Source: JAJFUG01 sp964473155 (GTDB lineage: Bacteria > Gemmatimonadota > Glassbacteria > GWA2-58-10). Taken from it: 51,124 nt of DNA. The first letter of the stretch is position 1; each line of letters starts with the position of its first letter. The position numbers and the translations under genes were made by a program. Below the pieces are notes generated by a model that saw nothing but the letters and a program-made list of their open reading frames with translations, did no database searches and had not been told where the DNA came from. Shown one piece after another: positions 16,038 through 23,601 of the stretch. The stretch spans positions 1-51,124 of the forward strand of contig CAYYNT010000025.1 of the NCBI GenBank assembly GCA_964473155.1. Direction: 5' to 3'.

Positions 16038-16895
16038 TTACTTGTCTTTCAACGGCCCGATATACTCCCTGGAAATTACTATGTCATCGAACCAGCAGGT
16101 GTTGTCTTTTTTCGACTGGTGCACGTACACCTCGAGCATAAGCATGTTGAGCTTGAGGTCCAGGGTATCGCGCCAGCGGATTCCAGTCTGGCGGAACATC
16201 TCCTTTCCGTCCACCCAGAACGCCTGTTCCCCGTCGTGCTCTCCAGGCGTATTCAGCTTGATCATCACTTCGTAACAGTACCAGCGTCCGCGCTCCGGCA
16301 CGAACGGTTCCTCCGGGGCGAACATGTTACCCCAGTAGTGGCCGTCCTTATCTATTTTCATTTCCGGGAAATAACTGTAAAAACAGAGCCGTCCCGGCGG
16401 AGGGAATTTGCCCCAGCCGCGCCATGTGTCGAGGTTGGTGACAAAGAAATCGGTCCCGTCGGGCCGCTTGCCGGCCACATCCGGCTTGCCGAAAACGGAC
16501 CACTGGTTGTCGATCCGGTTGCCGCCGAACAGCACCCAGTGCATCAGGTTCCCCTGATCGAAATCCCCGGCGAATTTGGCGTACCAGCGGAAATGGCACT
16601 TGTCCTCTCCGGGCATGAAATAATAGAAAATATTGCTGCCGTTTTCCTCGCCCCCTCTATCGGTGGCAGTAAGCCTGAACGATATCTTGCCACTGTGCAC
16701 GAATTCCGGGCGGCGCTCGAATCCGCTTGTTTCCCAGCTTCCAAACTCGTGGAACGGTATCCACTTGCCGGCCAGGCTTCCGGACTCGAAATCCTCGGTC
16801 ATAATGGTCTCACACTGGGCAGACAACTCCGCTTGCAGGAGCAGGAAAAAGCCCAGGGAGAGGCAGGCGATGAATGTGTGGTGCATAGATTTCAT
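16038..16895 (-). CDS. Secreted jelly-roll (concanavalin-A-like) protein, paralogue 3
   Basis: About 285 residues. The signal peptide is HHTFIACLSLGFFLLLQAELSAQ. The same segments as in paralogues 1 and 2 occur in the same order (FVHSGKISFRL, FRWYAKFAGDFDQGNLMHW, YFPEM, GEQAFWVDGKE, NTCWFDDIVIS). I start at the ATG at 16895 because GGAG lies 5 bases before it; the ATG at 16952 would put a second hydrophobic segment ahead of the signal peptide. The 173 bp between this gene and paralogue 2 is enough for separate promoters, but I see no clear one. Confidence 0.65.
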   Translation of the reverse strand: MKSMHHTFIACLSLGFFLLLQAELSAQCETIMTEDFESGSLAGKWIPFHEFGSWETSGFERRPEFVHSGKISFRLTATDRGGEENGSNIFYYFMPGEDKCHFRWYAKFAGDFDQGNLMHWVLFGGNRIDNQWSVFGKPDVAGKRPDGTDFFVTNLDTWRGWGKFPPPGRLCFYSYFPEMKIDKDGHYWGNMFAPEEPFVPERGRWYCYEVMIKLNTPGEHDGEQAFWVDGKEMFRQTGIRWRDTLDLKLNMLMLEVYVHQSKKDNTCWFDDIVISREYIGPLKDK

Positions 16896-17018
16896 TGCGG
16901 CTCCGGTGAAAAATGAAAGTATGTGGGATTGCCTGAATATATAAAGATGCATTCGCGGTGTTAAGTCAATCGGAAGAGGACCGGCTGATAATCAATGAAC
17001 AGATTTTGTTAAACAGTC

Positions 17019-17049
17019 AGGCCCCGCCAGGATGTTCCGGGCGGGGCCT
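17019..17049 (-). terminator. Hairpin terminator downstream of the reductase gene
   Basis: AGGCCCCGCC (17019-17028) and GGCGGGGCCT (17040-17049) form a perfect stem just past the stop of the minus-strand reductase. The T tract after it is weak on the minus strand (TGACTGTTT), so efficiency is uncertain. Confidence 0.6.
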
Positions 17050-17073
17050 TGTCATTCCAATGATTTCAGCCGT

Positions 17074-18210
17074 TCAGCTCAGACTGGAGTGAGCTTCGGC
17101 CAGCATCCGCCGAATCGGGAGGTGACGGGTGCAGATCTCTTCGCACCTGCCGCAGCTCTGGCAGGCCGAGGCGTCGCAGGCAGCGCCCAGGGAAGCGTAT
17201 TGCGCGCGGGCGTATTCGTTGAGCTTGTAGTCCCGGTCATACATGCGGTAACGCACCACCCGGTTGACCTTTACGCCGGACGGGCAGACGCCGGTGCACT
17301 TGCCGCACATGGCGCAGTAATTACCTTCCTGGGCGGCCCAGTAACGGCGCTCGGCGCCAGGATCGAGATAACCGACCTTAGTCTGGAGTATGTCCTTGTA
17401 GATATCGACGGACTGGAAGCTGCCCATCGAGGCCAGCACCGTATGCGCGTGCTCCTTGTTGAGCATTGCGGAGCAGCGGGCGGCCACCTGGCCGAGCTCC
17501 TCGGCGTTCAGGTCCTCGGAGGCGCGCTTGGGCAGACCTTTCATCGACATGATTCCGACACCGGCATCGACCGCTTTCTTGACCGCGGCGAGGAAAGCCG
17601 GATCTGTGCTGTTGGAATAACCCAGCAGGGCGACATCGTAAAAGCCCAGCTCGAGCGCCCGGTTAAGGATATTGGTCATATCGCCATGATCGGCGAAACC
17701 CATATAGCCGCACTTGCCGGCCTGTTTCGCCTTCTCGAAGCTCTCCCGGATTCCTTCCGCCTGGATGGCGTCCACGCTGTGGATCCCAGGCACCAGGATA
17801 TCGACATAATCGGTGTTCAGGACCTGGAGGCATTTATCCAGGCCGGAGGGCATCACCTTGAGGGCCAGGATGACTTTCTTGCGCTCGGTCTTGAGCAGCT
17901 TGCCGAAAGCCTCCATGCTGCGTCCATTGGTGTAGCCGGGGGCTGTGTGGACGAAATTGATCCCCTGTTCGATCACGCGCTTGAGCACGGGCGGCTCGGT
18001 GATGAGGATGCCGCCGAAGCTGATTTTCGTAACCTTGAGTCCGGTCCGTCCGAGTACAGTGGCTGGCAGGCCATTGACAGTCAGCTCACCGGCGCTCCAG
18101 AGCGGAGATGCAAACGCGCCGCCAAGTGCGGCCGCGCCCAAGGCGGCCCCGGTGCTGCGGAGGAAGTCTCTGCGGCTGAAATCTGTGCGGGGGTCTTTCG
18201 AATCGGTCAT
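17074..18210 (-). CDS. Tat-exported aldo/keto reductase with C-terminal double [4Fe-4S] domain (1)
   Basis: 378 residues. A Tat signal (FSRRDFLRS followed by an Ala/Gly-rich core) predicts export of a folded, cofactor-loaded protein. The aldo/keto-reductase barrel spans about residues 45-290. A ferredoxin-like tail has CAMCGKCTGVCP and CQSCGRCEEIC, enough Cys for two [4Fe-4S] clusters. The usual catalytic Asp motif 'DTA' reads VHTAPGY here, so His replaces Asp; the Lys is kept in ILALK and a His is kept in PGIH. This suggests non-canonical chemistry or electron transfer. It is paralogous to the gene at 19446, with a TerC transporter between them. GGAGAA precedes the ATG. Confidence 0.88.
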   Translation of the reverse strand: MTDSKDPRTDFSRRDFLRSTGAALGAAALGGAFASPLWSAGELTVNGLPATVLGRTGLKVTKISFGGILITEPPVLKRVIEQGINFVHTAPGYTNGRSMEAFGKLLKTERKKVILALKVMPSGLDKCLQVLNTDYVDILVPGIHSVDAIQAEGIRESFEKAKQAGKCGYMGFADHGDMTNILNRALELGFYDVALLGYSNSTDPAFLAAVKKAVDAGVGIMSMKGLPKRASEDLNAEELGQVAARCSAMLNKEHAHTVLASMGSFQSVDIYKDILQTKVGYLDPGAERRYWAAQEGNYCAMCGKCTGVCPSGVKVNRVVRYRMYDRDYKLNEYARAQYASLGAACDASACQSCGRCEEICTRHLPIRRMLAEAHSSLS

Positions 18211-18341
18211 CTGGTTCTCCGGATTTGAGTGGCTGTTTACTTTTCACCCGCTTTTAACGGTCATGAGGTGAGATTGATACATTATTCCGAGACTTGGAGT
18301 TAAGACGTTTCCGATACGGTCTTATTCATATAATCTAAGCG

Positions 18342-19415
18342 TCAACCCTCCGGTTTATCCGGTTGCTTTTCCCCGTGGAGAAGGGACAGGGCCACGCCGA
18401 GAGACAGGATCAGGAGCACCAGGCCTAACAGATAAAAATTGAAATGCGCACCAAGCAGCGCTTTCAACCATCCGGCTAACATCATCTTGGTCCCTACCAC
18501 CAGAAGCACCAGGGCCAGGGCGGCCTTCAGGTAGCGGAAGCGGTCTATCATTCCAGCCAGGGCGAAATAGAGCGAACGCAACCCGAGTATGGCAAAGACA
18601 TTGCTGGTGAAAACCAGAAAAGGATCTGCGGTGATGGCGAAGATGGCCGGGATGGAATCCACCGCGAATATCAGGTCGGTCGATTCCACCATTATCAAGG
18701 CCAAAGCCAGGGGGGTAAGGAGCACCGTGCCGGGTCTGGCCCGTTCCACCACCTCATCCGGCAGACAGGCCGATCCGGGCCGCTCGCTTTCGCGCGAGGC
18801 CTCTGATCCGGCCCTGACAATGAAATGCTCGCCGTGAAAGCGGGCCGTGACAGGGAAAAAACGCCGGGTCATGCGGACAATCGGGTTCCTGTCGGGGCTG
18901 GTCTCGCCGGTCTTGAGCAGCAGCATCTTCAGGCCGGTTAATATCAGGAAGACGCCGAAGACGTACAGGACCCAGTGAAACTCGGCGATCAGTTTGGCCC
19001 CGGCGGCGATCATAATCCCGCGCATCAGCAGCGCGCCCAGGATGCCCCAGAACAGCACGCGGTGCTGGTAGATGTCCGGCACGGCCAGGAACCCGAATAT
19101 CATGGCGATAACGAAGATGTTATCGACGCTCAGGGATTTTTCGACTACATAGCCGGTCAGGTATTTCTGCACCGCCAACCAGCCGCCGTTGACCTGCCCA
19201 TCGACCGCATCCACCGCCTGGCCCAACCCAGCCCAGTGGCTCTCGTAACCGAAATAGACAAAGACCGAAAAAGACAGTCCCAGGGTGATCCAGACCACGG
19301 ACCAGGCCATGGCCTCGCGTATCGACACGGCGTGGGCTTTCCGGTGGAACACACCCAGGTCCAGAGCCAACAGCAGAAGAACAAAGCCAATGAAACCGGA
19401 CCAGAGCCAGAGCAT
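18342..19415 (-). CDS. TerC/Alx family integral membrane protein (probable metal exporter)
   Basis: About 357 residues with several membrane helices. The family motifs are LDLGVFHRKAH near the N-terminus, EKSLSVDNIFV, and ESTDLIFAVDSIPAI in the second half. The acidic residues within the helices are those thought to bind the transported cation. Alx members export Mn2+, and the family is also linked to metal loading of exported proteins. I start at 19415, where GGAAGG lies about 8 bases upstream; this gives the normal TerC N-terminus. It sits 30 bp behind one reductase gene and 131 bp ahead of the other. No leader of riboswitch length precedes it. Confidence 0.9.
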   Translation of the reverse strand: MLWLWSGFIGFVLLLLALDLGVFHRKAHAVSIREAMAWSVVWITLGLSFSVFVYFGYESHWAGLGQAVDAVDGQVNGGWLAVQKYLTGYVVEKSLSVDNIFVIAMIFGFLAVPDIYQHRVLFWGILGALLMRGIMIAAGAKLIAEFHWVLYVFGVFLILTGLKMLLLKTGETSPDRNPIVRMTRRFFPVTARFHGEHFIVRAGSEASRESERPGSACLPDEVVERARPGTVLLTPLALALIMVESTDLIFAVDSIPAIFAITADPFLVFTSNVFAILGLRSLYFALAGMIDRFRYLKAALALVLLVVGTKMMLAGWLKALLGAHFNFYLLGLVLLILSLGVALSLLHGEKQPDKPEG

Positions 19416-19445
19416 CGGAAAACCCTTCCGCCACATCGTTCAGAT

Positions 19446-20609
19446 TCAGGCCAGGTTCGCGTGGGCCTCTTTCAGCATGGCGCGCACGGGCAGATGACGG
19501 GAGCAGACGCTCTCGCAGCGGCCGCACTCTTCGCAGGCCGAGGCGTCGCAGGCCGCGCCCAGGGCGGCGTATTCGGCACGGGCGAACTCCGGCAGCCTGT
19601 AATCATCGTGGTACATCCGGAAACGGATGATATCCTTGAACGCCACGCCGTTGGGGCAAACCCCGGAACAGGCGCCGCACATTGCGCAGTAACGGCCATC
19701 GAGACTGGCGCGCCACTTATCCTCAAGGTCCGGGTTGTAATAGCTCAGTTTGGTTTCCAGTATCTCCCGGAACATCGAGACGGCCTGGAAGCTGCCCATC
19801 GAGGCGAGCACCGTATGCGCGTGCTGCTTGACAACCATGCTGTGGCAGAGGCTGGCGTAGGTGGCGCGCTCCTCGGGCGTGGGATCGCCGGCGGCCCGTT
19901 TGGGCAGACCCTTCATGGCCAGGATGCCGATACCGGCCCGGCGCGCTCTTTCGAGCGAGTTCATGAACTCGACGTTGGCGGTGTCGTTGAAGGTCATCAA
20001 TATCCCGTCATGGATGCCCATGTTGATCATCGCGTCGATAATCTTAGGATCGCTGGTATGGCAGGCGAAGCCGAGGTGCCCGACCTTACCCGCTTTTTTT
20101 GCCTTGTAGAAAGTTTCGTGCAGCTTGGGATCGCTGATCTCGGCCACCGAGTCCTGTGAGGGAATGATGAAATCGGCGTAGTCGGTCTTGAGTATCTTGA
20201 GCGACTTGTCCAAATTCTCGTCAGGCATGCCCTTAACAAGGAGGACGACTTTATGGCGGATATCTTTCATCACCTTGCCGAACGCCTCGATGCTGCGGCC
20301 GTTGGTGTAACCGAGAGCGGTGTGCACGACGTTGAAGCCCTGCTCGACGGCGTTGAGCAGCACGGAGGGTTCCTGGGTGAGTATGCCGCCGAAGCTGATT
20401 TTCGTAACCTTGAGGCCAGTGCGTCCGAAAACCACGCCCGGCAGGCCGTTGACCGTCACTTCCTCGGCTGCGCGCAGGGGGTCGAACCCGAATCCCAGAC
20501 CTGCCGCAGCGCCCAGCGCCGCAGCTCCGGTGGCTTTGAGAAAGCTGCGGCGGTCGAGACCGACGGAAACGGCCTGTCCGTATACACTATTATTCTTCTC
20601 TCGCATCAT
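19446..20609 (-). CDS. Tat-exported aldo/keto reductase with C-terminal double [4Fe-4S] domain (2)
   Basis: 387 residues. The Tat motif LDRRSFLKA is followed by an Ala/Gly-rich segment. The barrel and the CAMCGACSGVCP / CEECGRCESVC tail align throughout with the reductase at 17074. The Asp motif again reads VHTALGY (His for Asp), and the segment matching the catalytic His reads IIPSQDS, so that His is missing too. The Lys is still present in LLVKGMP. Two adjacent ATGs (20609 and 20606) follow GGGAG, and either may be used. The gene heads a likely operon with terC. Its upstream region runs into the assembly gap, so the promoter cannot be judged fully. Confidence 0.87.
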   Translation of the reverse strand: MMREKNNSVYGQAVSVGLDRRSFLKATGAAALGAAAGLGFGFDPLRAAEEVTVNGLPGVVFGRTGLKVTKISFGGILTQEPSVLLNAVEQGFNVVHTALGYTNGRSIEAFGKVMKDIRHKVVLLVKGMPDENLDKSLKILKTDYADFIIPSQDSVAEISDPKLHETFYKAKKAGKVGHLGFACHTSDPKIIDAMINMGIHDGILMTFNDTANVEFMNSLERARRAGIGILAMKGLPKRAAGDPTPEERATYASLCHSMVVKQHAHTVLASMGSFQAVSMFREILETKLSYYNPDLEDKWRASLDGRYCAMCGACSGVCPNGVAFKDIIRFRMYHDDYRLPEFARAEYAALGAACDASACEECGRCESVCSRHLPVRAMLKEAHANLA

Positions 20610-20742
20610 AATCTCCCGGTTGATCCTGATCGACTTTTCCGGCTTGTACCGCGGTATGCCTGGAAGGAATGGTCCGGAAAATGGACTGTAAACATGAATA
20701 TAATAAGGTGCAGATCGATATGCTACAGTTTTGTCAATCTTT

Positions 20743-20842
20743 NNNNNNNNNNNNNNNNNNNNNNNNNNNNNNNNNNNNNNNNNNNNNNNNNNNNNNNNNN
20801 NNNNNNNNNNNNNNNNNNNNNNNNNNNNNNNNNNNNNNNNNN
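20743..20842. other. Assembly gap (100 N)
   Basis: Exactly 100 N, the conventional filler for a gap of unknown length. The gene on its right ends one base inside the known sequence and the reductase operon begins 133 bases to its left, so genes may be missing and the distance is meaningless. Confidence 0.98.
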
Positions 20843-20843
20843 T

Positions 20844-21767
20844 TCAGGGCGACTGGGCGTAGATCAGCGCGGCCAGGGTGCGGCCCACGGCTTCGAGCGT
20901 GGCCGGGCTGAGCTTGTCCGGGGTGTCCGCCGTGGTGTGCCAGTAGGGCAGCCCCATCTGGATGATATCGATACAGCGGATGCCGGTCTGGAGAAGAGGG
21001 ATGTGATCGTCGATCACCGCGGTCCCGTTCTGGCGCGGGAAATATTTCCCGTAGCCAAGCTCGTGGGCTTTGTCCCAGACCAGACGGCAGATATCCGGCA
21101 GGGCGTTCTGCGAGTTGCCCTCCCAGGGGAAAACAGCCTCCCTGTCGCCGACCATGTCGAGCAGAATGCCGAACACGGGACGATAAGCGCCGTTTTGGGC
21201 GGCGAAACGCCTGGAACCGAGGAGCACATCCCTGTCGAGCTGAAAATCCCCGTAATCCTCGCCGTCGAACAGCACGATATCCACACCCGCTGGCGGGGGC
21301 TGGCTCTTGAGCACGCGGGCAAGTTCCAGCAGCACCGCAACGCCGCTGGCCCCGTCATTGGCCCCGTCTATCGGCTGCCCGCGGAGGTCCGGGTCGGGGT
21401 CATGGTCGGCGGTAGGACGGCTATCCCAGTGGGCGCAGAGAAGGATACGCTGGTTCGCCCGCGGATTGAACGAGGCATGAATGTTGACCAGGGACAGGGT
21501 GTCTCCGTCCAGGGTCACATGCTCCCAGCGGTCCTGTTCCAGCGCATCGGCCAGCGCTTTCAGCTCGCTCTCGAAATAAGCGGCGCAGGCGCGGTGCGGC
21601 CCGCTGCCAGGCACGCGCGGCCCGAACGCCACCTGTGCCTCCACCCGGCTGAACGCGCGCGCGCCCTCGAACAAGAGATGCCCGTTCTCCAGGGCCTCGC
21701 TTTCCGAGCCGCAGCCGGCCGCGCTGAGTAGCGCGATGAACAGGAGGGCGGAGACGGCGGTTCTCAT
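20844..21767 (-). CDS. M28 family zinc lipoprotein, glutaminyl-cyclase-like
   Basis: 307 residues. The N-terminus is a lipoprotein signal (LFIALLSAAGC), so it is probably anchored in the periplasm or outer membrane. The M28 zinc-site segments are AHWDSR, GANDGASG, LFDGEDYGDF, LLDMVGD and YWHTTADTPDKLSP. The DDHIPLL..GI..IDII pattern before YWHT is typical of the glutaminyl-peptide cyclotransferase branch, so it may cyclise N-terminal Gln instead of cleaving peptides. The start overlaps the stop of nadB by 4 bp (ATGA), so they are probably cotranscribed. It is complete at the edge of the assembly gap. Confidence 0.82.
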   Translation of the reverse strand: MRTAVSALLFIALLSAAGCGSESEALENGHLLFEGARAFSRVEAQVAFGPRVPGSGPHRACAAYFESELKALADALEQDRWEHVTLDGDTLSLVNIHASFNPRANQRILLCAHWDSRPTADHDPDPDLRGQPIDGANDGASGVAVLLELARVLKSQPPPAGVDIVLFDGEDYGDFQLDRDVLLGSRRFAAQNGAYRPVFGILLDMVGDREAVFPWEGNSQNALPDICRLVWDKAHELGYGKYFPRQNGTAVIDDHIPLLQTGIRCIDIIQMGLPYWHTTADTPDKLSPATLEAVGRTLAALIYAQSP

Positions 21768-23413
21768 GGCGTCATCTCGACGACGGTGTTACGGAGGAAC
21801 TTGCGGTCGTTGATCTCCGGATAGTCCACGTTCTGATGCAATCCGCGGCTTTCCTTGCGCATCTGGGCGCAGCGGACGATAAGCATGGCCACTGTGGATA
21901 GGTTGCGCAGCTCGGCCAACTCGGCGGTGAGAGGGCTGTTCCGGAAATACCCGTCTATCTCTCGTCCCAGCGCGCCGATCCACTTGCGGGCCTCGGCCAG
22001 CCTTTTGTCGCAGCGGACTATCCCGACATAATCCCACATGGTCAGGCGCAGCATGTCGCGGCTGTGGCTTATGAACACTCCATCTGGCGGCCGGGAGTCC
22101 ATCTTGCCGTAGGCATATCCGGCTGGATCGACCTCCTCGAGCGCGAAATCGCCGAGCAGGCTTATGGCACGCCGGACCGCCCGTGCGCCGAAAACCGTGG
22201 CCTCGAGCAGGCTGTTGGAGGCCAGACGGTTGGCGCCGTGCACTCCGGTGCAGGCGACCTCGCCGGCTGCGAGAAGGCCCTCGATGGTTGTCTGGCCCTC
22301 GATGTCGGTGAGGACTCCGCCGCATTGATAGTGCGCCGAGGGCACCACCGGGATGGGTTCACGTGTTATATCGATTCCGCGGGAGAGGCATTCGGCGGTG
22401 ATGTTGGGGAAACGCTCGCGGATTCTCTCCGGCGGGATGGGAGACAGGTCGAGCCAGACATGCTTGATCCCGTCGCGCTTCATCTCGCGGTCAATGGCCC
22501 GGGCCACGACATCCCGCGGGGCGAGGCAGCCCATGGAGTGGTAGCGCTCCATGAAAGTCTCGCCGTTCAGCTTGCGCAGGACGGCCCCCTCGCCCCGGAC
22601 GGCCTCGCTGATGAGAAAAGATTTTTTGTCATCCGGGTAGAGAGCGGTCGGATGGAACTGGATGAATTCCATGTTGGCGATCTTGGCCCCGGCGCGAAAC
22701 GCCATCGCCACGCCATCCCCGGTGGCGATCGAGGGATTGGTCGTGTGCAGGTAGACCTGCCCGCAGCCACCGGTGGCCAGGAAGGTCACCCTTGAGATAA
22801 AAGATTTTATCGCTCCGGTCCGGCTTTCCAGGCAGTACGCGCCCAGGCAGCGCCGCGTCGCTTCTCCGCTGCCGCGCACGATAAGGTCGAGAGCGACATG
22901 GTCCTCGAACAGCCTTACGCTTTCGCGGGATTTTAGCTCGGTCAGCAGGGCGCGTTCGACCTCGCGACCGGTCAGGTCATCCGCCCGGACTATGCGGCGG
23001 CGTGAGTGCCCGCCCTCGCGTCCGAGCGAGAGCTTGTCCGGATGCTCGCGGTCGCGCGTGAAACGAACGCCCCAGTCAAGCAGTTCGCGCACCGCCGCAG
23101 GCCCCTCGGTGACAAGCACCTGGACCGCGCGCTGGTCGCAAAGACCGGCCCCGGCGGTCAGGGTGTCCTGGATGTGCAGGCTGAACTCGTCGTCCTCGCC
23201 CATGACCGAGGCGATTCCGCCCTGGGCATAATTGGTGTTGCTCTCGTAATTCTCTTTCTTGGTGATGACATTCACCCGCCCGTGCTCACTGGCCTTGAGG
23301 GCGAAAGTCAGACCGGCGATACCACTGCCGATCACCAGAAAATCACTCGCGCAGATATTGCCGGAGGCTGCGCCGCCGCCTGTTTTGCTGTAGCTGTTAT
23401 CCCTGCCTGACAT
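21764..23413 (-). CDS. nadB: L-aspartate oxidase
   Basis: 549 residues. It oxidises L-aspartate to iminoaspartate with FAD, the first step of de novo NAD synthesis in the cytoplasm. The FAD-binding FLVIGSGIAGL is at about 24-34, followed by NTNYAQGGIASV, the active-site region HSRRRIVRADDLTG and HQNVDYPE at the C-terminus, all usual for NadB. nadA and nadC are not in this window. It overlaps the downstream M28 gene by 4 bp. The 188 bp upstream of it carries no confident promoter. Confidence 0.95.
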   Translation of the reverse strand: MSGRDNSYSKTGGGAASGNICASDFLVIGSGIAGLTFALKASEHGRVNVITKKENYESNTNYAQGGIASVMGEDDEFSLHIQDTLTAGAGLCDQRAVQVLVTEGPAAVRELLDWGVRFTRDREHPDKLSLGREGGHSRRRIVRADDLTGREVERALLTELKSRESVRLFEDHVALDLIVRGSGEATRRCLGAYCLESRTGAIKSFISRVTFLATGGCGQVYLHTTNPSIATGDGVAMAFRAGAKIANMEFIQFHPTALYPDDKKSFLISEAVRGEGAVLRKLNGETFMERYHSMGCLAPRDVVARAIDREMKRDGIKHVWLDLSPIPPERIRERFPNITAECLSRGIDITREPIPVVPSAHYQCGGVLTDIEGQTTIEGLLAAGEVACTGVHGANRLASNSLLEATVFGARAVRRAISLLGDFALEEVDPAGYAYGKMDSRPPDGVFISHSRDMLRLTMWDYVGIVRCDKRLAEARKWIGALGREIDGYFRNSPLTAELAELRNLSTVAMLIVRCAQMRKESRGLHQNVDYPEINDRKFLRNTVVEMTP

Positions 23414-23601
23414 TTTACTTTCCCCGTTTGAAGCTTGACCTTGCTGACAACTTTCCGGCCTGAGTGGCCGTCGATCCAGACTGCGGAGCTTAAAGACGTC
23501 ACGGACCTGATTTCATATCCATGCCGCCGGATCGTTTTCCTTGAGTTGAATATAAATGAGTTGTCAGATAATCGAAAGTGTAAGGCGATGGGGGGGCAGG
23601 A

